Positions 10,583 to 21,498 are shown, counted from the first letter of the stretch. The stretch: 64,000 nucleotides of DNA from Escallonia rubra (GCA_033065855.1 JAVXUO010001744.1:167571-231570); one strand, 5' to 3'. Translations and numbers: made by a program. Notes: generated from the sequence alone by a model not told the origin.

Positions 10583-12412
10583 ATGGAAGGGTCCGACAAC
10601 GTTGAGGTTGCATTTCAATCAGCCTTGAACACCATCTAGCTCTGGGATTCGACTGTTGCAGCAGGAGAAGGAATTAGCAGGTTCTTGCTAGCCGTTGACG
10701 ACGTCCGCCGCTGGATGGACTCCACGGCAGGGGATGCGGCTTCCGACGACCGAAGCGAGGCCGACAACGCGATGTCCAGGGCCATGGCTCAGCTCAAGCA
10801 CGAGTTCGAGAACATCCTGACCCGTGACACCGCTCCAAGGTACTCTACTTGCTCAAGTTCACTTACTGACAGTTCTAGTTATGAATTACATGATGAGGAT
10901 TATACCGACTATGATTTGCCGTCTTCGGAGATGATTTCTGATCTCCGGAGCATAGCGGTGAGGATGAACTCCGGGGGTTACCTCCAGGAGTGCATTAAGG
11001 TGTATTCGAGCGCACGGAAGGCTCTGGTGAACCGCCATTTTGATGGACTAGGCCTGGAGAGATTGTGCACCCGTGACGTCCGGAGGATGGAATGGCAACT
11101 GTTGGATGCTAAGATCAAAGAATGGATACGTGCGGTTAAAGTTTGCGTGCGGATTATCTTTACCAACGAATGGCGTCTCTGTAAGCAAGTCTTCGAAGGT
11201 CTTGGAAAACCTGGCACAGATGGTGCCTGCTTTAAGATGGCTGCTAAAGATGCTGCAACTCGTTTGTTTAGCTTTGCCGATGCAATAATTAATATACGTC
11301 CGTCACCGGAGAGGTTATTCAGGATTTTAGACATACACAGGGCTTTGTCGGATCTCTTACCTGATTTGGTCGTTCTCTTTCCAACGATTCGAGTCCACGT
11401 AGCTCAAGTAATAATTCCTCGACTGTCCGAGGTGGTCAGAGAGGTCCTGCAGAAATATGAGGAAGGTTTGCTGGGTGAGCTGTCTCCAGATCCAGGCCCG
11501 GGAGGGGGAATCCACACCTTGACAATTTATGTGATGAATTACGTCGTTGGGATCTCCAACTACGAGCAAACATTAAGTCGATTGATCGTAGTCAAGCCGA
11601 AAACAGATTGGAAGGTTCTGCCTGCGGAGTTGATCGAAATGGAGGAGCGAACCCCATTAGAGCTCCATTTGATTTGGATCCTTGAGAAGTTACGCTTCAA
11701 ATTGGATATCAAGTCAAAGCGCCTCAAAGATGATTTGTTGGCTGATTTTTTCATGATGAATAACATCCACTACGTGGTGGGTGAAATTCTAACTTGTCCT
11801 AGGTTGAGGAGCATGATTGCCGACGATTTTCTGACGAGGTTGATAAGGAGAGTGCAGCAGGCGGCGACTAGCTACCACACAGGGACCTTGGTAAAGGTTT
11901 TGTCTTGTCTGGAACTAGAGGGACTAAACGTGAAAGGTGTGTCAAGGAATACCCTTAGAAAAAGGATTAAGACCTTCAATTCGATATTTGAGGAGGTTCA
12001 CAAGACCCAAGTAAAATGGTCTGTCCCAGATTTTCAGCTCCGGGAGGATCTTCGTTTGTCGATAACCCAGAAAGTCATATCGGCTTACAGGTCCTTTACA
12101 GAACAGCACTCAAACGTGTTTGGTCGCTTTTCGTGGGCATACTTAAAGTACACCCCCGAGGACCTTGAGGCTGCATGTTTGCAGTTCTTTGAGGGTGATG
12201 TTCCAGGTGGCAAGCCTTGTGAAATTGCAGTTATTGAGACGCTATTTCTTATCCGTGTATGCTCTTTTGATATTGTACGTGTAGCCCGTATCCGTGCTTT
12301 AAGAACCTGGAAGAGTTCTCCTTGGAAATGCTACTTCGTGCCACTCACAATTTCTCAGAGGAGCACATCATTGACATCGGAATCTATGGACCAGTCTACC
12401 GTGCCACATTAA
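10583..12412 (+). pseudogene. EXO70: EXO70 exocyst subunit, copy 1 (early nonsense codon)
   Basis: EXO70 proteins tether secretory vesicles to the plasma membrane as part of the exocyst. The ATG at 10583 aligns with the start of the copy at 27451, but codon 19 is TAG (10637-10639) where that copy has a leucine codon. After it the frame stays open for nearly the whole protein. The long C-terminal EXO70 domain (PF03081 type) is recognisable by LRSIAVRMNSGGY, RMEWQLLDAKIKEW, PSPERLF.ILD...LSDLLPDL, RTPLELHLIWILEKLRFKL, FMMNNIHYVV, KTFNSIFEEV and YLKYTPEDLEA. EXO70 similarity ends about 12240; the last ~55 residues are an out-of-frame reading of the adjoining kinase. A shortened protein could start at an internal ATG, but loss of function is more likely. 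Confidence 0.9.
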
Positions 12413-12519
12413 ATGATGATCGTGCAGTGGCCATCAAACGTACTAAATTCTCAACCTCCTCTACAGACGCCGGAGGTACCATGGGCCGAGAAGATGAAGA
12501 AGATGTTGGAATATTTTAA
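12304..12519 (+). pseudogene. Truncated start of a CCR4-like receptor kinase domain, joined to EXO70 copy 1
   Basis: In a frame different from the upstream EXO70, the sequence reads NLEEFSLEMLLRATHNFSEE, then IGIYGPVYRATL and VAIKRTKF. These are the N-lobe start, glycine loop and ATP-binding lysine of a CRINKLY4-related (CCR4-like) Ser/Thr kinase. The frame stops at TAA 12517 just after the region that in the second copy reads MDEDKDNAF; everything from helix C onward is missing. No transmembrane segment or RCC1-like ectodomain lies in front of it. The EXO70-to-kinase transition is at the equivalent place to that near 29150, so the two copies share one junction. Confidence 0.85.
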
Positions 12520-13310
12520 TAAAATAAAATATACATTATAGCATTGTTATTATGCAATTTATGGCTATATGTATTTACTTACATGTAAATTATGAAATGG
12601 GTTACAAATGCAATAATGAGTATTATTAACTCAAATGTGTTTATGGTGTATATAATATACTTTATTATTTGACATTATTGGGAATGGTTATGATTATTCC
12701 GTGAGTTACAAAGGCTTTTATGGCCAATAAATGGATTATGATTTACTAAGTATATAAGACCATGAGGTGTGACATAAAAGAACTTGAAGTTACTATGCTT
12801 CCAAAACTTAGTGTTTTCTACCCTACTATCATAATGTATTCTTCTCTATATCTATTTTATACATTTTATACTTGGGCAACGTGATCGTGGACTGGTTCAT
12901 ACCGTCTTCCTGTGGACGTGCACATGGAGGAGACATAGCTGCGTCAATGAGTTTTATCTTGGAGACTTTATCTGCCGTCAACACCTGCACGTAGGGGGGC
13001 GATAACGTCTTTATGACAGTGACTCTGTCACAACTCTCACGGACGAGCTATTTTCATATCTTTTTACTGCTCTATATTATATAATTCTATCTAGCATTCA
13101 TATCGAATTACTATCAATTATTTACTGTTATTTTGTTATGTTTAATCACCTAGTGTTGTTAATACTTTTGTTGTAGAAAATACAAATCAAAACCTAAAAT
13201 CTTTCAACATCTAAAGACGTTATTGGTTTTTATTTGTATAGTTTTAAATTTTTATTTTTTTTAAAGAGGAAATGATATGATGAAAAACAAATGATGCAAA
13301 GTTTTATTTC
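12520..13310. other. AT-rich intergenic
   Basis: No gene supported. The kinase homology ends abruptly at about 12510 and what follows is unlike the 29.4-kb copy. A patch of higher GC (12880-13050) has no long frame. Confidence 0.4.
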
Positions 13311-13455
13311 GTCCAGCATATGGATTGCGGAGCAGCATGCACTACAAGGTGCCAGTTATCTTCAAGTCAAAAGTTGTGCAAGAGGGCAGGTGGGACTTGC
13401 TGTGCCTGTTGCAATTGCGTGCTTCCGGGTACTTTTGGCAACCAGGAGTTAGTTC
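13311..13455 (+). pseudogene. Orphan last exon of a GASA/Snakin (gibberellin-regulated) peptide gene
   Basis: After a pyrimidine-rich acceptor-like stretch ending CAG (about 13317), the frame reads MDCGAACTTRCQLSS, then KLCKRAGGTCCACCNCVLPG and TFGN. This is the cysteine-rich C-terminal GASA domain (small secreted, disulphide-rich peptides acting in growth and antimicrobial defence). Two changes break the pattern: the cysteine of the usual RACGTCC is glycine, and an extra cysteine replaces the arginine in CARCNC. The terminal CPCY..L segment is lost and the frame runs into unrelated residues until 13577. No upstream signal-peptide exon is visible nearby. I read it as a degenerate fragment. 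Confidence 0.72.
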
Positions 13456-13579
13456 CAGAAAGATTTTGTTTTAAGTATCATGGTGGAGTACAAGGCTTCA
13501 AAACCGATGGTTTGTTTCGCATATTGATATGTGGTGTAAGAGTCGTGAAAATTCAAGTTGCGACAAACCTGGTATGACT

Positions 13580-15736
13580 TTTCAGATATTTTGTATTAAG
13601 CGGGGAGGTAAGTTTCTTAACAATTTTAGTACATCTAGTTATGTATGCAATGAATCTCGGAAGAAGTAGAGGTACCATAAGTCCAAAAGGATATTTAATT
13701 AAATTAATGTCCATTGAAAATTATTAAGTATGTAACCATTTCATATGAATAAACACGTTGTACCCATGAGACAATTAGTTACATATTCATTAGTGTACAT
13801 AATGCATGCTTGTAAGTTACTAGGATAGCAATTCATTTACTTCAGAATATGATGTAATTAATTTACATGCATGACAAGATTACTTTTCTCAAGCCACATG
13901 GTATGCTACAAATATATATCTAGACTAGTTGACACATAATCCAAGACGTCAACCTCTAACCATTACTCTATAATTGTACTCCTCAAAACCAACTAGAAGA
14001 AGTGCTAATGTTCCATGCTTACATGTTTCAAGGCTTTGAGGTTAAATTGCGGTCGCTTACTATTAGGATCATTTTGGTATGCTGGTTAGAAAATCTTTTA
14101 AAGCTTTTGTTAATTGAGAGTAGCATCCCTACATAGACGTAAGAGTATCAGAAGTTGGTAGTTTCACAAGTTAATCAAGTAATAAGAAATATACGTCATA
14201 TTGCAGAGAATTTTTTTTTAAGGATGTAGGGGTTTTCTACTTTTAAGTGCTTGTGCAAGTTGTTTTAGCATAAATGATGTGTTTATGGCCCTATTATTTA
14301 GTTATATTTATTTGAATTGACACTATGTGACATAGTGTGGGTGTCCTGTTAATTACTATACATGCAAGTGATTTTGCGTTACTAATTTTAGTTGCGTGAT
14401 GAAGAGTTTTATGGTAAAAAAAAAGGCAATTGATTTGAGTTCTTGAATAAAGACGCTTTTGTATGATACTTGGTTTCTATTCAATTTTGTATATTTTTAT
14501 GTGTCAATTGTCATGGACTTCACCTTTGTGCTAATGAGCTCATTTTGTAATGTCTGAAAATTACGTGACAATTTAGTTTTCACGACCACCTAAAAATAGT
14601 TTATTGCGGTTTTAATAAAACGAACATTTTTTGTTTTGGTAAAATATTTTATTTTAAAAAAATGAGGCCTCATTAAAACCGGATTTGTTTTGATAGTTGT
14701 ACTTATAAAATAGTTATATATCACAAAATAATTTATCTTTAGTGCTAGCTAATGTGAGGTATAATGCTAGTAATGTAATTTAAGAGGTATTACGTTTTAG
14801 ATGAAGGAATAAATGCTTTCTAAATATGATGAACGTACATCTCTTACTTATACTAGATGTTTTCTTTGAGCGAACACTTTCATCTAATACTGTGTTTTGT
14901 AGATATCCCGGAAAAATAAAATGAACTTTTGCTAGATATTTGTTTTTTGTGTATGAATTGGATTCAAAATTTAAAACATTAGTGACAATAATGTTGATGC
15001 CTTTACTTGTAGATTATTATGTTTGTCTATAAGTAGTTGTATCTTAAAAAATACCTACACTTATTCCATTTTAATTTTTTGACATATGGCTTTGGTGAAC
15101 CACCAAAAGTCAGTTTGTGGAGTTCTCTTTAAAGTGAGGAAACTTTTCATGGGATTATCGGCTTTTGTAGAATAAATAACTTGAATCTGATTTTATTTTG
15201 CTGAGTGCGTCTATGAAATAAATTGTTCGATAAAATTATTAAAAGAAAATAAAAATACTTATTTCAATGTTAAATGTTTTGATAGATATATGGCTCCAAA
15301 ATGTGGGGGTACTTGATATGATGATTGTGATTTCTTGAGTCAAGTTTATACAAATAAGATTAGCGACGTAAAGAACATCTATCTATAGTATGTTCTTAAT
15401 TTTAAGTCTATTTTAGCATGTCACATGCATGTACGTGTAGTGAGATTATACAATATATCTCATACCTATACTTTTGGTTTCTTGCTCTTAGCTTTACTAG
15501 CTTGGATCTCTGGGCATGTATGGTCGTTTTGTATATATATAATTGAGCTTAAAACGTGAAAAGAGGATGAAGAAAAAAATCTGTGTCAAATTTTATAGAG
15601 CAACATGTACTCCTTTAAATTGTTTAAGATTCTCAAAAGTCTTTTGGTTTTAAATACGAAGGCATAAAGTATTGTTCTGCTAAAAAAATAGAGTGTTTGA
15701 GTTTAAATTAAATAAATAGATAAATATATATATATA
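13580..15736. other. AT-rich intergenic
   Basis: I see no gene, RNA or well-bounded repeat here. It is uniformly AT-rich with short A or T runs, ending in a TATATATA tract at about 15725 that adjoins the large Mutator-like element. Confidence 0.4.
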
Positions 15737-15777
15737 TGGGCGCCGATATATATCTATCGGTGGATAATATCCACCGG

Positions 15778-16094
15778 ACCGCAACTCCTAGTTGCGGTCC
15801 GTATCATTAATTTTTTTTTACACCCACCCACCCACGCACCCCCCCACCCACCCACCCACCCCCCACCCACCCGTCCTTTACCTGGCCCCTTTCTGCCTGC
15901 CACGTGGCATGCGACGGTCCCCCACTCCCCCTTCCTGCCTGCCACGTGGCCACCCCTCCGGTCCCCCCCTCCCCAAACCGCAACGCCTTGTTGCGGTCCC
16001 CCCCCCATTTTGCGGCCCCCTGCCACGTGCCCGGTTCCCCCAACCTTTCTCTGCTTTCTTTCGTCTCTCTCCCTCATTTTTCCCTCTTTATAAA
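15778..16094 (+). promoter_or_regulatory. Transposase promoter region with three G-boxes, repeated hairpins and a TATA box
   Basis: Three CACGTG G-box cores lie at 15901-15906, 15943-15948 and 16024-16029, each inside the repeated context CTGCCACGTG. Two hairpins with the same stem CCGCAAC...GTTGCGG (about 15780-15800 and 15978-15998) and a palindrome CGGTGGATA A TATCCACCG (about 15759-15777) lie in the same stretch, with a (CCCA)n microsatellite at 15821-15876. TATAAA at 16089-16094 precedes a CT-rich putative transcription start. What binds here is inference; G-boxes are classic bHLH/bZIP sites. Confidence 0.5.
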
Positions 16095-16231
16095 CCCTTC
16101 TCTCCGAAGCATTTCTTCCACTCCCCATCATCTTTACCAACACACACTTCATACTCCATATCTCACTTACAAAAAAATTTACGCTAGAAGATCGGTGGAT
16201 TTTTCTTGAGCAATATATCAAGTTAAAACAA

Positions 16232-17786
16232 GTAAGTATTTTGAATTTTCTTATAATTCAATGTTAATTTCAAATTGTTCTTACCAATGATTTGTTTAAA
16301 TTGTGTTATACTTAAATTGTTCTTACCATAATCTAAAATTCGTATTTTTTGAGAGTTTGAAATTAGGGATTGAACTAGCGTTTATTAGCGTATATTCATT
16401 CGAAGTAAAAAAATAGTCATTTTTTTAGGGCGTCAAAATTTGGATTTTTCACGAATTTATAAAAAATCGCTAGAGCTATATTTTACCAAAGTACAAAAAA
16501 GAGACCCTAGTTATTTTTAAAAGATGTATATCAGGAAAAAATTTCAGATTTTGCCCTGGACTGGAAATGGGTCAACTGATTCGGGGAACCTTGTAACTTC
16601 GCAATGTAATTTAAAATATCAAACTATCGTGATTTCACGCGAAACTTTTATGAGAACTCTAGGATATTAGGAAGTTCCGTTTCCCTGGAATTTGCGCCAT
16701 TCCGATGTCGTTAGTTATTTTTTTGGCCGAACGGGCCTTTAAGCGCTCGATCCGGACACCGGGTCCTGATTTTTTGGCGAAACTTTTGGAAAATACTTTT
16801 TAGATCAAGAATGAATTCAGGAAGCTTAAAATAGCATTTCAAAGCACTTTTCAGATTTACCGATGCCATGGGCATTTCGGTAATTTGCCACCCCGAGGGG
16901 TATTTTGCTAATTCTACACTGTTAAGTCTACAATGACTATAATTTCCATAAAGTTAAGTCAAACACCTGAAACTTGCGTGAAAATATAGCACGACAAAGT
17001 TGCGCGACAATATTGCATGATATTGAACCCCGGGGGCATTTCGGTAATTTGTCGCCCATCGGGGGCATTTCGGTAATTTTCCTGTGAAAATTTTCCGAAT
17101 GGCCTTTAGTTCGGGAATGGGTGTAAGACACCCGAAAAGTTATTTTAAAGTTATTCTAAGATGTTTCCATAGGCTGGAAAGGGGTCAACTGATACGGAGA
17201 ACCTTGTAACTTCGCAGTGTAATTTAAAATATCAAACTAGCACGATTTCACGTGAAACTTTTATGAGAACCCTAGGATGTTGGGAAGTTCCGTTTTCCCG
17301 GAATTTGCGCCATTCCGATGTTGTTAGCTATTGTTTTGGCCGAACGGGTTTCTAAGCGCTCGATCCCGACATCGATTCCGGATTTTTGGGCGAAACTTTT
17401 GTAAAATACTTTTTAGATCAAGAATGAATTCAGGAAGTTTAAAATATCATTTCAAAGCACTTTTGAGATTTTTTGATGCCCGGGGGCATTTCGGTAATTT
17501 GCCACCCTGAGAGGGGTATTTTGCTAATTCTACACTGTTAAGTTTTCCAAACGACTTTTTTGTCCAGAAACCTAAGTAAAACACCTGAAACGCTATTTTG
17601 AAGCTGATTTGGGGTTCGGAGTGGGTGATAATGAACCCCCGGGGGCATTTCGGTTATTTGCCGCTCATTGGGGGTATTTTGGTAATTTTCTGTCAAAAGT
17701 TTCCACACAACTGCAGGAAATAATTTTTATACATATTTTATTTAATTCTATGACTTGTTGAGAATGATATAATTTTTATTTTTTAG
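16232..17786 (+). other. Putative 5'UTR intron of the transposase gene
   Basis: A consensus donor (AAGTAAGTATT at about 16231) lies downstream of the TATA box, and an acceptor (TTTTTTAG, or CAG at 17793) lies just before the transposase ATG at 17801. No ATG-initiated coding frame of note lies between. If real, this is a 1.55-kb leader intron. It holds the tandem duplication listed next. Confidence 0.4.
16561..17697. repeat. Two tandem ~0.6-kb units inside the leader region
   Basis: Unit 1 starts at about 16561 (CTGGAAATGGGTCAACTGAT) and unit 2 at about 17174 (CTGGAAAGGGGTCAACTGAT), a period near 613 bases. Shared blocks follow in the same order: CCTTGTAACTTCGCA, GAATTTGCGCCATTCCGATG, TAAGCGCTCGATCC, AGATCAAGAATGAATTCAGG and GGGCATTTCGGTAATTTGCC. 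The last motif also recurs in shorter form at about 17036-17080 and 17641-17690. Confidence 0.88.
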
Positions 17787-17800
17787 ATTTCAGTATAAAT

Positions 17801-20027
17801 ATGGATGCAACTGGAGGAAATATTTTTTGTGGAGAATCTGATCCACCTTACTTGGGTCAAGTTTATCAAACACTGGACGAAGTTGAAGCATACTATAGAG
17901 CATATTCGAAAACGATAGGTTTCGGTATTAGAATTAAGACGATCAGAAAACGGGTCTGTTCGGATCAGTGACGAAGGGCCATCAAGACAAAGAAGACGGG
18001 ACACATTTCCGGGTACCGGCTGCAAGGCCCATGTGTATGCAGTACACCGGAAAAATGAAAACCATTGGGTTGTGATGGGAGTGGAGTTGAGCCATAACCA
18101 TCAGTTGATGACCCCTAGTAAGATTGGTCAAATTCATCAGCACCGAGAAATAAGCGTGGCACACAGAGAACTGATATTTACAATGGCCGAGGCTAAAGTT
18201 CAACCTTCTAAAATGATGGGGGTTTTCTCAAGCTGGGCTGGGGGGGTTGACAAGTTGAGCTTCAATGAAGTTGACCTCCGAAATGAAATTCGTGCTCAGA
18301 GGAGAGAGTCTTCCTGTATGAGTGATTCTCAAGCTACACTTGATATCTTCAGGCGCCTTCAGAGTGAGAATTCTAGCTTTTTCTATAGTCTCCAACTGGA
18401 TGACGAGAACCGCATTACTAATATATTTTGGTCGGATGCCCGTTCTAGAGCTGCTTACCAAAATTTTGGCGATGTTGTGACGTTTGACACCACATACCGC
18501 ACAAATAAGTACTCTATGCCTTTTGCGCCGTTCACCGGGGTGAACCACCACTATCAGTCAATCTTGTTTGGCTTTGCCCTGCTTAGGGATGAGACGGAGG
18601 AGTCATTTACGTGGTTATTTGAAACGTGGCTTGAAGCAATGTATCATATTCCTCCAAAGACCATCATCACCGACCAAGATCTGGCAATGAAAAATGCAAT
18701 CGCTAAGGTCCTTCCAGATACTCACCACGGCCTGTGCACATGGCACATAAGCAACAAATATCCCGAACGGCTTCACAATGTATATGCAAATCATCCGACA
18801 TTTAAGAGTGACTTTAATACATGTGTGAATAAATTGTTGACGGTCCACGTGTTCGACGACAGGTGGCCAACGTTAATGGACGACTACTCTTGGCACAGTC
18901 ATGAATGGCTGCAAGCGTTGTATGAGATCAGGACACAGTGGATCGGTGCCTACACCAAAAAGTTTTTTGCATCCGGAATGACTACGACCTCGAGCAGCGA
19001 AGGTATGAATTCATTCTTTGATGGGTACGTACGCTCTTCTTCAAGTTTAAGAGAATTCGTACTAGAGAAGCAGAAAGTCGTTGACAGGCAATTTCACCTT
19101 GAGAGAGAAGCCGACGCGGCTACAGTTTACAGAGAAAGACAAATATTAGTTTTTTCACCTTTGGAGGCTCATGCGGCTCAAGTCTATACCAAGGAAATGT
19201 TTAGACAGTTTCAAGAGGAACTGCTCAAGTCGAATCTATATAGCATGACAAAGTTGCACGAGTATTCCACCAGACTGATCAAGGTTTATGCTTTGAAAAA
19301 TGTGATGAATGTCGCTAATCCGTGCTCTTCGTCGGCTACGAGGAACAGAAGACATTCTACCGTAGCAGTTTGTAAGGAGACCGGGTTGGTTAATTGCAAT
19401 TGTCAATTGTTTGTGCATAAATGTATACTTTGTCGACACTCGTTGGAGGTTTTTAGCGCAAAGAATGCGAGTGAAATCCCTCCACAGTATATCTTGGAAC
19501 GGTGGACGAAGGAAGCCAATAGAGTCCACGGTCACATTCCTTTCATGCCCAATGTTTCAGGCGATTTCGAGTAATCTGAGACGCTGCGATATAATCACCT
19601 TTGTAACATCATGCACGGTTTATCAATGGATGCAGCGTCAACATTTGATGGGTACATGTATCAAGTTGAAGCAGCCACACGGGATAAGGCTAAGCATGCA
19701 CAGTTTAGGATGGCATTACCAGAAAGCCGGGACCCTCGGACGACTCCAGCCGGTAGATTCAATCGAGCTTCACAGCTAGTCATTGACAGCACTAGCCTGC
19801 AAGGTGAGGAGGACGACATTTTTGATCCAATTATTTCTCAAACAAAAGGGCGAAAACGAGCAATACGTATGAAGAATCCGATTGAAGAAGCAACGGGTCA
19901 AAAAAAATTGTGAAAGTGTGCGTTGTGTAATAAGATGACTGACCATGACAAGAGAAATCATTATAAAGTGCTAGGTATCGAACCTGGCAGTGTGGTCGAG
20001 GAGGACGATGATGAGGAAGAGTGTTAG
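17801..20027 (+). pseudogene. FAR1-related / MURA-type MULE transposase, one frameshift and two stops
   Basis: DDE-type transposase of the Mutator superfamily, the group from which FHY3/FAR1 light-signalling regulators were domesticated. The N-terminal FAR1-type zinc-finger region starts at ATG 17801; its frame meets TGA at 17969, and the continuation (TGCKAHVYAVHRK...ELSHNHQL) lies in another frame after a shift near 17945. The main frame (18033-19574) carries the MULE core: FDTTYRTNKY (about residue 151 of that frame), TDQDLAMKNAI (about 213), the CTWHISNKY motif, GMNSFF, and a SWIM zinc finger C-x-C...C-x-H (CNC...CRH, about 454-467). In the same frame TAA 19572 and TGA 19911 interrupt a C-terminal part (LRYNHLC, then KCALCNKMTDH) that finally ends at TAG 20025. 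No active protein is expected from this copy. Confidence 0.9.
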
Positions 20028-20140
20028 GATTAATGTTTCAGTTGTATAAATTGAACTTTTATAATGTTTATATTTGTGATTTGGTTTGTGAAATCTTTAA
20101 TTTGTGATTTGGTTTGTGGATTATTGATACTTTTGGAAGG

Positions 20141-20757
20141 GCCTATTCGGGCACACTTTATGGCGCAATGCTTAGCTTGCGCAAAAAAGTTATAATTTTT
20201 TTTGTCACTTTTTTTTCTCTCATTGAACCTCAGGCACGCTAGTTAGCCCATTTCTATGAATTTCGACGAAAAATGAGACAAATTATTTTTTGGGTTTTCC
20301 TACGACACCTCTATTCGCGCACACTTTAGTGCCCAATTCTTAGCTTGCGAAAAAAGTTATAATTTTTTTTGTCACTTTTTTTTTTTTTTTTTTCACCTCA
20401 GGCACGCTAGTTAGCCCATTTCTATGAAATTCGGCGAAAAACGAGACAAATTATTTTTTGGATTTCCTACGACGCCCCTATTCGCGCACACTTTAAGACC
20501 CAATTCTTAGCTTGCGAAAAAAGTTATAATTTTTTGTGTCACTTTTTTTTCTCTCATTGCATCTCATGCACGCTAGTTAGCCCATTTCTATGAATTTTGG
20601 CGAAAAGTGAGACGCGTAATTTTTTCGAATGCATCATATGAAAGGTATATTCGCGCACATTTTAGCGCCAAATTCATAGCATGCGAAAAATTATGTACAT
20701 TTTTTTTTGTGCAGTTTTTTTGTAACATCATTGCACCTTAGCCACGCTAGTCAGGAT
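20141..20757. repeat. Tandem repeat, ~170-bp unit, about four copies
   Basis: The anchor GCACGCTAG(TTAGCCC) recurs at 20234, 20402 and 20568, with a weaker copy at 20742, giving steps of 168, 166 and 174 bases. Each unit carries ATTCG(C/G)GCACACTTTA, CTTAGCTTGCG, AAAGTTATAATTTTTT and a T-run of variable length. The array separates the transposase 3' end from the convergent Ulp1-like remnant, and the last unit overlaps that gene's stop codon. Confidence 0.88.
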
Positions 20758-21035
20758 AATGGTAATGAAGGCGTCTAGCTTCATTCTTTTTCAGCTCCCA
20801 GGCTATCCTATACCTAAACGTCAAGGCATCCTTCCTAGTCCACGAGGAGTGTTTGAGCACTTCCGAGCAAGCAATGTAGTCCATGTACTTGAGGACGTAA
20901 ATCCCGCAATCGTGACCGTTATATTGCTTTGGTCGGTCCTTTATCATCATGACCGTCCAAGGGTCCCCCTGTGGCCGTTCGCACGCTAGCGAAAGGACAA
21001 TGGTTTGCATCCAACAATAAAAACGAGAATCAAGC
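20747..21035 (-). pseudogene. Ulp1/C48-type SUMO protease C-terminal fragment carried by the MULE
   Basis: Reading leftward from about 21035, just after an acceptor-like AG (TTCATAG), the frame gives a hydrophobic leader, then KDRPKQYNGHDCGIYVLKYM and a charged tail, ending at TAG 20747. The HDCGIYVLKYM block is the catalytic-cysteine motif of Ulp1/SENP-type cysteine proteases; the histidine and aspartate of the triad would lie upstream and are absent. Sequence further upstream on this strand is replaced by a MITE and unrelated DNA, so the gene is truncated. Its convergent position behind a MULE transposase matches Ulp1-carrying MULEs. Confidence 0.75.
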
Positions 21036-21075
21036 CTATGAAACAAGAACAATATACTATGAGCCAATAAAAAAA

Positions 21076-21358
21076 ATAACTCTTTTTTTTTTCACTTTAA
21101 TTTTTTTTTTAGACCTCCACCACAACGCACCCACCACCGGCAGCTATTGCCCATCGCCGCCTGACAGCCACCTCCGGCCGCCGGCAGCACCACCGGGCGG
21201 CAGCCACCTCCGGCCACCACCCCCGTCAGCCACTGCCGGCGACAACCGCCAGCCGCCTGCCGGCGACCACCGCCGGCGACCACCACCGTCGACCAACGCT
21301 ACGCCCCACCACCGTCACTGCAAACCAGCAAAAAAAAAGTCAAAATAAAAAGAGTTAT
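21076..21358. mobile_element. Small foldback MITE with GC-rich core
   Basis: Termini ATAACTCTTTTT...CACTTTAA (left) and ...GTCAAAATAAAAAGAGTTAT (right) are imperfect inverted repeats of about 35 bases. Both sides carry ATAAAAAAA (21067-21075 and 21359-21367), compatible with a 9-bp duplication, though such a simple sequence could match by chance. The core (21112-21330) is GC-rich with GCCGGCGAC and CCACCTCCGGCC repeats and long meaningless proline-rich frames. Confidence 0.6.
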
Positions 21359-21371
21359 ATAAAAAAAAAAG

Positions 21372-21498
21372 ATGATGAAGAAGCTTTGGTTTTGAGGGTC
21401 TTGTCCACGCCGGTGACCAGCTTGACCTGTTGCCGTATCTGTTGGTCCAAAACTGTGGCCAACTGGGTTAGCACTACACCGATCAGCGCATCAGACAT
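21372..21498 (-). pseudogene. Orphan N-terminal (Rx-type coiled-coil) fragment of an NLR gene
   Basis: From the ATG at 21498-21496 the minus strand encodes MSDALIGVVLTQLATVLDQQ, then IRQQVKLVTGVDKTLKTKAS, ending in an A/T run next to a MITE with a stop soon after. This is the typical beginning of RGA-type NLR proteins (M-A-D-A-L-x5-L-x-Q-L, later LV.GVDKE). Only about 42 codons remain; NB-ARC and LRR are gone. The sequence to the right (21499-21650) is probably the old 5' flank. Too short to act as a receptor. Confidence 0.75.

Larger units (their letters stand above)
15737..21075. mobile_element. Degenerate autonomous-type Mutator-like element (FAR1-type transposase plus Ulp1-like ORF)
   Basis: A single GC-shifted block begins abruptly with GGGCGCCGATATATATC and hairpin-rich sequence, carries a promoter-like region, a FAR1/MURA-type transposase reading rightward, a tandem-repeat spacer and a convergent Ulp1-type protease remnant. 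MULEs carrying a Ulp1-like second gene are known from plants (for example the Kaonashi group). I could not find an inverted copy of the left end or a target duplication, so the right limit is a guess placed before the small MITE at 21076. Element age is shown by one frameshift and two nonsense codons in the transposase. Confidence 0.6.

Noticed and set aside
15754-16221. Open frames on both strands around the CCCA microsatellite
   Set aside because: Low-complexity proline/histidine or glycine/tryptophan strings arising from the promoter-like GC-rich DNA.
20971-21348. 125-codon plus-strand frame with proline-rich end
   Set aside because: It runs across the Ulp1 remnant in antisense and through the GC-rich MITE core; not a plausible single gene.
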